A stretch of DNA of 64,000 nt from NCBI RefSeq assembly GCF_050633125.1, contig NZ_JBOEFX010000079.1:1-64000 (forward strand). The letters run 5' to 3'. This DNA comes from Lewinella sp050633125. Its GTDB lineage: Bacteria; Bacteroidota; Bacteroidia; Chitinophagales; Saprospiraceae. Shown here piece by piece: positions 52,425 to 61,249 of the stretch (positions are counted from its first letter, which is position 1; every line of letters starts with the position of its first letter). Both the position numbers and the translations under genes were made by a program. The notes beneath the pieces were generated by a model. That model ran no database searches, was not told the origin of the DNA, and saw only the letters and a program-made list of their open reading frames with translations.

Positions 52425-53390
52425 CTATTCAAACACCTTTCGCAAAAAACCTACTGAATAGGACAAGGTGGGTTTAAACCAGGGTTTAAACAACCAAAAC
52501 CCATGCGGTGAACCAGCAAAAGTGTGGGCTTCGTAGTAGGTACCATTTTCTTGAAGAAGCGCGCGTAAATCCTCACGCCCAGCGTGAAATCGCGGATAAG
52601 AACTATTGACAAATAGAAAAGGGGGCAGATTTTTATCGGCATAAGTCAGAGGAGAAGCTGCTTCCCAACGGGGGTAATTCTCCGTATAGTCACCTAGCCA
52701 AGCATTGGCTGAACGGCCCGTCCATTCAGGTTCTGCTTCTGGGTGGACAAAAGAAACAATACCATCGATATTAAGGACTGCTTGAACGGCAGCGGAATAA
52801 TCAGTATACGCTTCGTGAACATCATAAAGTGGTAACCCGTTGGTGGCCCCAAGTAGCGAGGCTAAATGCGCACCCGCCGAACAGCCATAAGCGGCTATCT
52901 TTTCGGGATCAATCCCGTAATTTCCCGCTTCTGCCCGAATCCATCGTACCGCTGTTTTCAAGTCTTGAACAGCTGCTGGATAGGGCGCTTCGCCGCCAAG
53001 GCGGTATTCTGCCACGACCGTCACATAACCGTTCCTGGCCAGCTGTTGGGCCATCGGCCTCATATTTTCTTTCGAACCGGCCATCCAGCCTCCACCGTGA
53101 ATCATGAGTACGGCGGGGCGTTTTTTCTTTCCTTGCCGTTTGGGATGATAAACATCCACGTGGAGCTGGCGGTCATTTTCTAACTGGAGGTACACAATGT
53201 TTTCATGACTCGCCACCGAACGAGGCAACTTGGGCCAAACGGCTTCAATATCCGGGTATTTCCGGCTGGCTTTTTCGTAAGCAGACTGGATGGTATAGGT
53301 CGTATCCCGAGGGTAATAATTGCTCTGAGCCTGACTGCTCAAAGCCAATAAAAGGAGCCCCAATATCCAGCTATGCTTTACGTTTTTCAT
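52425..53390 (-). CDS. secreted alpha/beta hydrolase (esterase) 2
   Basis: About 321 residues from the ATG at 53390 (MKNVKHSWILGLLLLALSSQ), a signal peptide. The frame reaches 53426 but the later start overlaps the previous gene stop by four bases, which supports it. Esterase/lipase features are MIHGGGW for the oxyanion hole, the nucleophile elbow YGCSAGAHLA and the late His in AGSPHGFW. It belongs to the large BD-FAE/axe-like group that includes acetyl-xylan and pectin acetyl or feruloyl esterases. In this locus it probably removes acetyl groups from pectin, as inference. Confidence 0.87.
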   Translation of the reverse strand: MKNVKHSWILGLLLLALSSQAQSNYYPRDTTYTIQSAYEKASRKYPDIEAVWPKLPRSVASHENIVYLQLENDRQLHVDVYHPKRQGKKKRPAVLMIHGGGWMAGSKENMRPMAQQLARNGYVTVVAEYRLGGEAPYPAAVQDLKTAVRWIRAEAGNYGIDPEKIAAYGCSAGAHLASLLGATNGLPLYDVHEAYTDYSAAVQAVLNIDGIVSFVHPEAEPEWTGRSANAWLGDYTENYPRWEAASPLTYADKNLPPFLFVNSSYPRFHAGREDLRALLQENGTYYEAHTFAGSPHGFWLFKPWFKPTLSYSVGFLRKVFE

Positions 53391-54286
53391 AGGGTACTCA
53401 GCCAATTTTTCAAACGTTCCATCCAATCGTCGGGAGTCGTTGTATTGTACATGCCGAACCCGTGCCCGCCGCGTGGATACAAGTGCATTTCTACTGGCAC
53501 ATCATGTGCTATGCAAGCTTGATAATAAGCCAGGCTATTGCCTACAGGAACGGCCTTATCATCTGCTGCATGAACCAAAAAGGACGGTGGTGTATCTGTT
53601 GCAACTTGCTCTTCATTGGACCAGTGCAGTATTTCCGCAGTGGTGGGATTGGCACCCAACAAATGTTCTCGTGAACCGCGATGCGTGAGTTCATCGCTAA
53701 AGCTGATCACCGGGTAGATGAGCATCACAAAATCCGGGCGAATAGCGGTTGTGTCTGTTTCATTTGAATCCGCATTCTTCTGAAAATGGGTAGCTGCCGA
53801 AGCGGCCAAATGCCCACCTGCGGAAAAGCCCATGATTCCTATTTTTGCGGGATCTAGCTGATAAGCCTGTGCATTCTTTCTTACGTACCGAATCGCTTGT
53901 TGCGCATCCTGAAGCGGTGCCAGCGATTTATCGACATTGGTCAAATCCTGTGGGATTCGGTATTTTAGTACAAAAGAAGTGATGCTGTCTTCCAACAGTG
54001 ACTGGGCCACTAGTATTCCTTCCTTATCAAAAGCCGTTTTAACGTAACCGCCGCCAGGGCAAATGACCACCGCCTTGCCATTTGGATGGGGCGGTGTGAA
54101 GACTGTAAGCGTTGGTACAGCTGTATCAAGATAGGCTCGGCCTCCTGTTTCGCGTTGTACTACCTGTTCGGGATCTGGCACCGGGCGAGCATTCGGGATG
54201 GGCCCTGGGTAAAGCGCTATCTCTTTTTGAGCTTGCAAGCTCAAAAGTGCTAGGATCAGAAGACTTAACAAGGTTGTTTTTTTCAT
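53387..54286 (-). CDS. secreted alpha/beta hydrolase (esterase) 1
   Basis: About 299 residues from the ATG at 54286 (MKKTTLLSLLILALLSLQAQ), a signal peptide. The longer frame to 54409 is set aside because 54286 overlaps the uxaB stop by four bases, the same pattern as with the next gene. Motifs are VICPGGGYVKTA for the oxyanion region, MGFSAGGHLAAS for the Ser nucleophile, HAADDKAVPV for the Asp and PRGGHGFGM for the His. It resembles acetyl-xylan esterase-like hydrolases. Together with its paralogue downstream it probably handles pectin acetyl or related esters; specificity is unknown. Confidence 0.88.
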   Translation of the reverse strand: MKKTTLLSLLILALLSLQAQKEIALYPGPIPNARPVPDPEQVVQRETGGRAYLDTAVPTLTVFTPPHPNGKAVVICPGGGYVKTAFDKEGILVAQSLLEDSITSFVLKYRIPQDLTNVDKSLAPLQDAQQAIRYVRKNAQAYQLDPAKIGIMGFSAGGHLAASAATHFQKNADSNETDTTAIRPDFVMLIYPVISFSDELTHRGSREHLLGANPTTAEILHWSNEEQVATDTPPSFLVHAADDKAVPVGNSLAYYQACIAHDVPVEMHLYPRGGHGFGMYNTTTPDDWMERLKNWLSTL

Positions 54287-55740
54287 GTGATGGCCCGTTT
54301 TACAATATTTGTAATTCCTCCTTCTTGATCCATCTGCAAGAGGTAGTCTGTCAGCATTTTTTGCAGGCCATGAACAGTCGACAAGTCTTCGCTCCAAGCC
54401 GCTTTCCACTGTAAGACTTTCTGTACCAATACAGCTATTGCGGCTTCACTTCCGTCACATTGCTCCCAAGCGGCGGCCAAGAAGCTTGTAGCCCAAGGTT
54501 CGTCTTTCAACGGAATTGTTTTTCCGTCAAAAGAACCTTTATAAAAACGAATCAAAGCTGCCAGAGAAAGGACAATCCCCTCAGGCAATGCTCCTTTTCG
54601 CTTGGAGTATTCCAGCAGCGAAGGCAACAAGCGAGTCTTAAATTTGGACACACTGTTGAGTGCAATACTGATCAACTGGTGATGGATAAAAGGATTCTTG
54701 AAACGGTCGAGTACATCCTTGGCAAACTTCTTCAATTCCTCTTCCTTCATGTCCAAGGTGGGCATGATTTCCTCAAAAATGACCTTTTGTACAAAAGCGC
54801 CCATTATCGGATGCTCTACGGTTTCGCGAACAGTAGTTATGCCATACAAATAACCAACGGGCACCATAGCAGTATGCGCACCATTGAGGATACGAACTTT
54901 ACTGGTACGATAGGGCGTCAGGTCGTCGGTATAAATGATATTCAGACCGATTTTATCGAGGGGACATTCTTCACGGACAGCCATCGGCGCTTCAATGCCC
55001 CAGAAATGGTAAGGTTCTCCCTGGGTGATCATTTCGTCCTCAAAACCTGCTTGCGCTAAAGCTGCTGTCATTTCTTCTTTGCCAACGCCTGGGACAATGC
55101 GGTCAACCAGGGTATTGCAAAAAGTATTGGCTTCATTTAGCCAAGTGGTAAACCCTGCATCCAAGCTCCATGCATCGACGTATTGTAGGATAGCCTTTTT
55201 TAATTCCTCTCCGTTGTCTACCAACAATTCGGTAGGGATAAGCACGCAACCCATCGCCGGATCACCCGCAAAATGCTCATAGCGATGGTACAACCACCGG
55301 GTGAGCTTGGCAGGGAACTCAGCAGGAGGCGCATCGCTAAATTGATCCTCTGCTGAAAAGCGAATTCCCGTTTCGGTCGTATTGGAAAGAATAAACCGCA
55401 GGTTACTGTTTTCAGCACTACGGAGGAATCCTTGCCAATTGTGGTAGGGGTGAATAATTTCTCCCACACATTTGACCAAATGCTTTTCATCCATCAGTTC
55501 GCCATCGCGGATGCCTTTGGTCAGTACGTGGTACAAACCGTCTTGTTCGCGCCAGGCCTGGTAGTCGCCGCGTTCAGTAGGCTTTACCACCAAAACCCCC
55601 ATGGGGTCAGCTGATTTTTGGTTGTAAACATCAACGATCCAATCGGCGAAGCCACGCAGGAAATTCCCGCCTCCGAATTGGAGAATACGAGCTGTGGGGG
55701 CAGCATCTATCTTAGCATTATTACGATTCAGTTTCATCAT
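54283..55740 (-). CDS. uxaB: tagaturonate reductase (altronate oxidoreductase)
   Basis: A 485-residue NAD-dependent polyol dehydrogenase-like enzyme that reduces tagaturonate to altronate, the second step of galacturonate breakdown. The start could be residue 1 or 2. Signatures are ILQFGGGNFLRGFADWIVDVYN, VLVVKPTE, EPYHFWGIEAP, KVRILNGAHTAMVPVGYL with the conserved Lys-x5-His active region, and FKNPFIHHQLISIALNS. Length matches UxaB. It follows uxaA by 13 bp and overlaps the first esterase by four bases. Confidence 0.95.
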   Translation of the reverse strand: MMKLNRNNAKIDAAPTARILQFGGGNFLRGFADWIVDVYNQKSADPMGVLVVKPTERGDYQAWREQDGLYHVLTKGIRDGELMDEKHLVKCVGEIIHPYHNWQGFLRSAENSNLRFILSNTTETGIRFSAEDQFSDAPPAEFPAKLTRWLYHRYEHFAGDPAMGCVLIPTELLVDNGEELKKAILQYVDAWSLDAGFTTWLNEANTFCNTLVDRIVPGVGKEEMTAALAQAGFEDEMITQGEPYHFWGIEAPMAVREECPLDKIGLNIIYTDDLTPYRTSKVRILNGAHTAMVPVGYLYGITTVRETVEHPIMGAFVQKVIFEEIMPTLDMKEEELKKFAKDVLDRFKNPFIHHQLISIALNSVSKFKTRLLPSLLEYSKRKGALPEGIVLSLAALIRFYKGSFDGKTIPLKDEPWATSFLAAAWEQCDGSEAAIAVLVQKVLQWKAAWSEDLSTVHGLQKMLTDYLLQMDQEGGITNIVKRAIT

Positions 55741-55753
55741 TTTTCATCTATCA

Positions 55754-57406
55754 TTACAAGGAAACGCCACGTTTCCAGGGAATAAAATCATCTTGTCCGA
55801 GCCGTTCGGCCTTCGTCAACACTTCTCCGCTGGCGACTTTGATCAATAGTTCCAACAACTCTTCTCCTTTACTTTCAATGGTATCTTCGCCGGAGATAAC
55901 AGTACCAGCATTGATGTCAATCAAATCGGCCATTCGGTTGGCTAATGCTGTATTACTCGACATTTTAACCGTTGGGGCAATAGGATTCCCGGTGGGGGTT
56001 CCAAGACCAGTGGTAAATACAATAAGGTTAGCACCAGAACCGGCCAAACCGGTCGTGCTTTCTACATCATTTCCCGGTGTACACAGGAGGTACAAACCAG
56101 GATCACTGACTTGTTCTGTATAATCCAAAACACCGACTACGGGGGAAGTGCCGCCTTTTTTTGCGGCACCCGCCGACTTCATTGCGTCGGTGATGAGTCC
56201 ATCTTTGATGTTTCCGGGGGAAGGGTTCATATCAAAACCAGAACCTACTTCTTCTGCTCTTTGGGCGTAAGTAGCCATGATATGGGCAAACTTTTTGGCA
56301 CTTTCCTCCGTCAGGCAACGGTTGATCATTTCTTGTTCTACGCCGTTCAGTTCAGGAAATTCAGAAAGGATGGTTTTGGCTTTGAGTGCCACCAACAAAT
56401 CGGAAGTATACCCCAGCGCGGGGTTGGCAGAAATGCCGGAAAAGCCATCAGAACCACCACACTCTAACCCAAGGGAAAGATGGTGCAAACCTGCTGGTTG
56501 ACGAGTTGTTTTATTCGCCTCCATGAGGCCAGTAAATGTCTTTTTAACTGCCTGCGCAATGAAATCTCGCTCCGACTTACTCGCCTGTTGCTCCAGTAAG
56601 TAAAGTGGTTTATCAAAAGTAGGCTTGATCTCGGCAATCGCTGATTCCAGTAAGCTTATCTGCGCGTTTTGGCAACCCAAACTCAAGATGGTAGCGCCTG
56701 CTACATTGGGGTGCGTAATATAACCAGCAAGTAATCGACAAAGGGTTTCGGAATCTTGGCGAATACCGCCACAGCCACCTTCATGAGTCAGAAATTTAAT
56801 ACCATCAACATTAGGAAAAAGTCGATTTCGTTGAATGTCGCTCCCGGTTTTGATGACCTCCGTTGCGAGAATCGTATCGGCAGTTGCTCCATTTTGGTAT
56901 TGCTGGATGAGGCCCGCCATATCGACAGAAAAATCCCGATCAGTCGCGTAGCCCAAAGACTCAAGCATGGCTTCTCTGATCACTTTTATATTGCGGTTTT
57001 CGCAAAAAACCAGGGGAATCACCAGCCAATAGTTACGGGTTCCTACTGCACCATCGGCACGAAGGTATCCCTGAAAGGTTTGATCTTTAAATTTGCTAAT
57101 ATCGGGGGCATTCCAATCCGTCTGTCGCTTGCCTACTTCGTAAGCGTTGGAAGCATGGGCCAAATTAGTCGTCGTAATACGCGCACCCCGTGGGATAGGG
57201 AGCAAAGCTTTACCTACCGTAACTCCATACATCGTAATAATATCACCCTGTGCAAAATCACGTTCTGCAAATTTGTGCTTGGTAGGGATTGCTTCCTGTA
57301 ATTGAAAACGATGATCCTGAAAGACCACCTCCTCCCCTGCTGCAAAATCGCGCAACGCAACAATTACATTGTCTGAAGGATGAACTTTTAGTGCCGTATT
57401 TTTCAT
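55754..57406 (-). CDS. uxaA: altronate dehydratase
   Basis: A 550-residue UxaA that dehydrates altronate to 2-keto-3-deoxygluconate (KDG). The N-terminal SAF domain is seen in DNVIVALRDFAAGEEV and GDIITMYGVTVGKALLPIPRGARI in outline. The main domain has FLTHEGGCGGIRQDS, HPNVAGATILSLGCQ, LGLECGGSDGFSGISANPALG and TTGLGTPTGNPIAPTVKMSSN in outline. The cysteines in GGCGG and GLECGG are metal-ligand candidates. It starts the operon uxaA-uxaB-esterase-esterase-oxidoreductase-PL1/CE8. Confidence 0.96.
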   Translation of the reverse strand: MKNTALKVHPSDNVIVALRDFAAGEEVVFQDHRFQLQEAIPTKHKFAERDFAQGDIITMYGVTVGKALLPIPRGARITTTNLAHASNAYEVGKRQTDWNAPDISKFKDQTFQGYLRADGAVGTRNYWLVIPLVFCENRNIKVIREAMLESLGYATDRDFSVDMAGLIQQYQNGATADTILATEVIKTGSDIQRNRLFPNVDGIKFLTHEGGCGGIRQDSETLCRLLAGYITHPNVAGATILSLGCQNAQISLLESAIAEIKPTFDKPLYLLEQQASKSERDFIAQAVKKTFTGLMEANKTTRQPAGLHHLSLGLECGGSDGFSGISANPALGYTSDLLVALKAKTILSEFPELNGVEQEMINRCLTEESAKKFAHIMATYAQRAEEVGSGFDMNPSPGNIKDGLITDAMKSAGAAKKGGTSPVVGVLDYTEQVSDPGLYLLCTPGNDVESTTGLAGSGANLIVFTTGLGTPTGNPIAPTVKMSSNTALANRMADLIDINAGTVISGEDTIESKGEELLELLIKVASGEVLTKAERLGQDDFIPWKRGVSL

Positions 57407-57467
57407 AAATTATTTTTCTACTCTTCTAGATCTCCCTAAAACCCCAGCAGTTCTAACTTTGACTTTT

Positions 57468-57560
57468 TTGCCGCGGAGGTACGGAGACACGGAGGTTTTA
57501 TTGGATATCCCCTAATCCCGACTTATTGGTCGGAACCGTGTCTCCGTACCTCTGCCGCAA
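57468..57560. repeat. 25-bp inverted repeat between dctM and uxaA
   Basis: Arms at 57468-57492 (TTGCCGCGGAGGTACGGAGA and on) and 57536-57560 (CCGTGTCTCCGTACCTCTGC and on) match at 23 of 25 positions. The 43-base centre carries a further hairpin CCGAC/GTCGG. It resembles the GGAGGTACGGAGACACGG kind of dispersed extragenic repeat; it is not a clear terminator on either strand. Confidence 0.55.
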
Positions 57561-57620
57561 ATTGTTCTGCAAAGTGCGAACCTAGAGGAACGTAGTAACG
57601 ATCAACGAAGTTAATTGCTG

Positions 57621-58907
57621 CTAAAACCCAAACAAGCGCGGCAACCAAAGGCTAAGCTCTGGAATGTAGGTTACCAACATCAAGGAAATCAACATGGCAA
57701 TAAACAAGGGCAACAAGGGTTTGATCACTTTCTGTATCGTTGTCCCAGCCACGCCTACACCGACGAAAAGCACCGACCCTACGGGTGGTGTACACAGACC
57801 AATACAAAGGTTCAGTACCATTACGATACCAAAATGAGTAGGATCCATGCCGAGGTTTGTTACGACAGGCAGGAAAATGGGTGTAAAAATCAATACAGCT
57901 GGCGTCATATCCATGAAAACCCCTACGAACAGCAATAGCATATTGATGATAAAGAGAATCACAAACTTGTTGTTACTAATAGAAAGCATGAACTCGGTAA
58001 TATTCTGAGGAATATTTTCGTAAGCCATGATCCAGGACATACTCATGGAAGTACCAATAAGCAATAAAACAATGGCCGTTGTGAGTACCGAGTTGAGAAA
58101 AATCTGGGGAAGGTTTTTAACCGTCACTTCCTTGTAGGCAAAACTGAGGATAAGACAATAAAGAACTGCCACTGCCGAAGCTTCTGTTGCCGTAAAGATG
58201 CCTACCACAATACCACCAATGACGACCACAAGCAGTAATAAACTGGGAAAAGCATCAATAAACGTGCGAAAAACTACTGAAAGCTTGGTTCGTTCTCCAG
58301 AAGGAAACTTACGAAACTTGGACCAGATTGCGGCCGTAATCATTAACAGCAAGCCTGTGATAATTCCCGGCACATAACCCGCTAAAAACAAAGCTGCTAT
58401 CGACACTCCACCACTAGCCAGAGAATAAACAATCAGGATATTACTGGGAGGGATCACCAATCCAGTGGTGCTTGCGGTTACGTTTACCGCTACCGAAAAC
58501 TCCTTAGAGTAGCCTTCGGCTTCCATTTCTTTGCCCAACATACTTCCCAGTGCTGATACAGCAGCTACTGCCGACCCCGCAATGGCACCAAACATCATAG
58601 CTGCTACGATGTTTACGTGCGCCAGGCCGCCGGGGAGTGAGCCTACCAAAGATTTTGCGAAAGCGACCAACCTTCGGGCAATCCCCCCTCGGTTCATAAT
58701 TTCCCCTGCGAGAACAAAAAACGGGATTGCTAAAAGTGAAAAACTATCTAGCCCTGTAGCCATCCGCTGTGCGACCGTCGTAAAGGCAGAGATGGTAGGA
58801 ATACTGACCAACATGGTACAGATACTACTGATACCAATACTCCAGGCAATCGGAACGCCAATTGCGATGAGAATAATAAAGGATAGAACAAGAATTAGGA
58901 CTTCCAT
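57621..58907 (-). CDS. dctM: TRAP transporter large permease (DctM)
   Basis: A 428-residue inner-membrane protein with about 12 hydrophobic helices, the usual length for DctM. Signatures are LLAIPFFVLAGEIMNRGGIARRLV, AHVNIVAAMMFGAIAGSAVAA, VTASTTGLVIPPSN, and DMTPAVLIFTPIFLPV with LGMDPTHFGIVMVLNLCIGLCTPPVG. TRAP systems import sialic acids, uronates or organic acids using a sodium gradient. Together with dctQ and dctP it probably imports galacturonate or oligogalacturonate products; this is inferred from the locus. Confidence 0.95.
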   Translation of the reverse strand: MEVLILVLSFIILIAIGVPIAWSIGISSICTMLVSIPTISAFTTVAQRMATGLDSFSLLAIPFFVLAGEIMNRGGIARRLVAFAKSLVGSLPGGLAHVNIVAAMMFGAIAGSAVAAVSALGSMLGKEMEAEGYSKEFSVAVNVTASTTGLVIPPSNILIVYSLASGGVSIAALFLAGYVPGIITGLLLMITAAIWSKFRKFPSGERTKLSVVFRTFIDAFPSLLLLVVVIGGIVVGIFTATEASAVAVLYCLILSFAYKEVTVKNLPQIFLNSVLTTAIVLLLIGTSMSMSWIMAYENIPQNITEFMLSISNNKFVILFIINMLLLFVGVFMDMTPAVLIFTPIFLPVVTNLGMDPTHFGIVMVLNLCIGLCTPPVGSVLFVGVGVAGTTIQKVIKPLLPLFIAMLISLMLVTYIPELSLWLPRLFGF

Positions 58908-58929
58908 GCTTCTGTGTGTTTTTTAGTTC

Positions 58930-59382
58930 CTAAGCGCTTTGTAAATCGCTTACTTTGAAATACATCACCAACAAACCACTCACCGGCAAAACGGCGTACA
59001 CCAAAAACATAGGTACCCTTAGTGCAGCAGACAACTGCCCCAGTACCTGGGTAATGTACATCAAGCGGAAGCCCCCGATCACCAGCACGGCAAAAGCAAA
59101 TACGGTGATCAGAAGGTTAATAAAAACGGAGAGCCGGCGTTGGTTATCCGGACTCAGCTTGGGAAAAAGCAAGTCAATGGCTAAATGTTTATGCTGCCCT
59201 GAGGCGTAGGCTGCACCCAGCATACCAATCCAAATCAATAGAAAACGAGCCAGTTCTTCCGACCAATCGGCCTGGCTACCCATCGCATAGCGGGTAAATA
59301 CCCCCCACAAAACATCGAGGGTCATTAGGGCCATCAAAAAGACGAGGATATACCCCAGGTAGGTATTGATTATATTTCTCAT
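58930..59382 (-). CDS. dctQ: TRAP transporter small permease (DctQ)
   Basis: A 150-residue protein with four transmembrane helices (TYLGYILVFLMALMTLDVLWG, FLLIWIGMLGAAYASG, NLLITVFAFAVLVIGGF, VLPVSGLLVMYFKV). Typical DctQ motifs are DVLWGVFTRY and WSEELARFLLIWIGMLGAAYA. It lies 22 bp upstream of dctM and 17 bp after dctP. It pairs with DctM in the membrane complex. Confidence 0.93.
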   Translation of the reverse strand: MRNIINTYLGYILVFLMALMTLDVLWGVFTRYAMGSQADWSEELARFLLIWIGMLGAAYASGQHKHLAIDLLFPKLSPDNQRRLSVFINLLITVFAFAVLVIGGFRLMYITQVLGQLSAALRVPMFLVYAVLPVSGLLVMYFKVSDLQSA

Positions 59383-59399
59383 GGTTAGGCTTACTTCTG

Positions 59400-60371
59400 T
59401 TACTGTACGGCTTGAATTTCCTTAATCAACTGATATTTCTCCGGCTGATCTTTATAGGCATCAAACAAGGATTTTGTCATTTCAGAAAAGAGCGTTTTAT
59501 CAGGTCTGATAATTTCAACCCCGGCAGCCGTTACTGCTTCCAGTGCTTCTCTTTCTGCTTCTTGCCATAGTTTACGTTGGTAGACCTTGGCTTCGTCGGC
59601 TGCTTCCTGGAGCCATTGCTGCTGCTGCTCGTCCAGGCTATTCCAAGCGACGGAACCGATCACCAGAATATCCGGCACGGCGGTATGTTCATTGAGGGTA
59701 TAGTACTTACAGACTTCATAGTGCCGGGACGTGTAAAAACTGGGAGGGTTATTTTCGGCACCATCCACTACCCCCTGTTGCAAGGCAGTATATAACTCTC
59801 CCCAAGAAATGGGTGTTGGCGCACCTCCCAATGAACGTACCAGATTCATCGCTGTAACACTTTCCTGAACCCTGACCTTTTTGTTTTGCAGATCAGCAGG
59901 AGTACGAATAGGTTCCTTACTGTAAAAAGACCGCTGCCCGGCATCGAAGTAGGTCAAACCACGCAACCAAAATTGCTCTCCCTGAATCAGTAATTTCCTA
60001 CCTACTTCGCTATCCAGCACATGATAGTTATGCTCACGGCTACGAAAGATGTAAGGGAGGCTTAACACTTGGATATTGGGTGCAAAATTTTCCATTACCG
60101 CTGCCGAAACCTTGGTCATTCCCAAGCTACCGATCTGAAGTAACTCCAGGCACTGGCGCTCACTACCTAATTGGCCACTAGGATAAATTTCCAGTTGAAA
60201 GGTGCCACCAGATTTCTCTGCCAGGCTTTCAGCCATAAACTCCATTGCAATGTGGACAGGATGCTGTGTATCAAGGCCATGAGCCAACTTGAGCGTTTTG
60301 CTTTCGCTAAGTTCGGAACAAGCCGACAAGGAAAACAACATTGCAAAAAAGACTAACAATCTGTACTTCAT
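59400..60371 (-). CDS. dctP: TRAP transporter substrate-binding protein (DctP)
   Basis: A 323-residue lipoprotein (lipobox SLSAC, lipid Cys18) of the DctP family. Features are LAHGLDTQHPVHIAMEFMAESLAEKSGG, YPSGQLGSERQCLELLQIGSLGMT, the carboxylate-binding region RVQESVTAMNLVRSLGGAPTPISWGELYTALQQGVVDGAENNP in outline, and EVCKYYTLNEH. DctP binds a carboxylate-bearing ligand and feeds DctQM. The conserved Arg in RVQES would clasp the carboxyl of a uronic acid, consistent with the locus; the ligand is not proven. Confidence 0.94.
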   Translation of the reverse strand: MKYRLLVFFAMLFSLSACSELSESKTLKLAHGLDTQHPVHIAMEFMAESLAEKSGGTFQLEIYPSGQLGSERQCLELLQIGSLGMTKVSAAVMENFAPNIQVLSLPYIFRSREHNYHVLDSEVGRKLLIQGEQFWLRGLTYFDAGQRSFYSKEPIRTPADLQNKKVRVQESVTAMNLVRSLGGAPTPISWGELYTALQQGVVDGAENNPPSFYTSRHYEVCKYYTLNEHTAVPDILVIGSVAWNSLDEQQQQWLQEAADEAKVYQRKLWQEAEREALEAVTAAGVEIIRPDKTLFSEMTKSLFDAYKDQPEKYQLIKEIQAVQ

Positions 60372-60392
60372 AATACCAGGTTTTAACGACGT

Positions 60393-61061
60393 TTATTGCC
60401 GTAATTTCTTGATGAGGGCCAAAGTGTCAGCTACTCGTTTTTCCAAGACCTCAAAAGTGCCGTCCTTGAGAATATCTGACGAGATCATTTGCGCCCCCAT
60501 TCCTACACAGGTTACACCAGCATTAAACCATCCCTTGAGGTTATCTTCCGTAGGAGAGACACCACCCGTAGGCATGACACTGGTCCACGGCTGGGGTCCT
60601 TTGATATTTTTGACAAATTCAGGACCGTAAGTGCCACCAGGGAAGAGCTTTACAATTTCACAGCCCAATTCCTCTGCACGACAGATTTCGGTCAGTGATC
60701 CACAGCCCGGAGACCATAGTACTTTGCGCCGGTTACAAGCAATAGCAATATCTTCGCGCAGTACCGGGGTTACTACAAAATTGGCACCTAACTGTAGGTA
60801 TAAACTAGTAGTGCCGGCATCTGTTACGGAACCTACTCCCATGATCATCTCAGGAAGCTCTGCTTCACAATACTTGTTGAGTGCGGCAAAAGCTTCGTGC
60901 GCATAATCACCACGATTCGTAAACTCTAACAACCTTGCTCCTCCTGCATAACAGGCTCTCAATACCTTCTTGCCAAGTTCAATATCCTGGTTATAAAACA
61001 AAGGCACCATACCCTGCTCGGCCATTTTTTGTGCCACCTCTATTCTCGTAAATCTTGCCAT
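60393..61061 (-). CDS. eda: KDPG / KHG aldolase
   Basis: A 222-residue class I aldolase that splits 2-keto-3-deoxy-6-phosphogluconate into pyruvate and glyceraldehyde-3-phosphate, the last step of the pathway. Motifs are LLEFTNRG with the conserved Glu, GVGSVTDAGTT, LWSPGCG and the Schiff-base Lys in EIVKLFPGGTYGP, followed by MPTGGVSPT. It starts the unit eda-dctP-dctQ-dctM, 21 bp upstream of dctP, and is divided from kdgK by a terminator. Confidence 0.95.
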   Translation of the reverse strand: MARFTRIEVAQKMAEQGMVPLFYNQDIELGKKVLRACYAGGARLLEFTNRGDYAHEAFAALNKYCEAELPEMIMGVGSVTDAGTTSLYLQLGANFVVTPVLREDIAIACNRRKVLWSPGCGSLTEICRAEELGCEIVKLFPGGTYGPEFVKNIKGPQPWTSVMPTGGVSPTEDNLKGWFNAGVTCVGMGAQMISSDILKDGTFEVLEKRVADTLALIKKLRQ

Positions 61062-61173
61062 TACTGGTTTTTATTTTTTAAGGACTTTGATGCAATCGAT
61101 TGATACTTCAATTCCAATCGATCGCAGTCCAAGTTCCATTTTCTACTCGGTAAAGCTTGGAGTACTTTTGGGG

Positions 61174-61210
61174 AAAAATGGGGGTGGTAATTTTCTATTA
61201 CCAGTCCCCA
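61174..61210 (-). terminator. terminator after kdgK
   Basis: On the minus strand a stem pairs TGGGG (61206-61210) and ATTACC (61197-61202) with their complements at 61180-61191, loop of five bases, followed by TTTTT (61174-61178). It ends the uxaC-kdgK unit before eda. Confidence 0.7.
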
Positions 61211-61249
61211 TCCACTCACTAATTACCAAAATGTATGAAAACTTTAATC

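Noticed and set aside
57468..57560. Inverted repeat as an insertion sequence
   Set aside because: No ORF lies between the arms and the spacer is only 43 bases; it is a hairpin, not a mobile gene unit.
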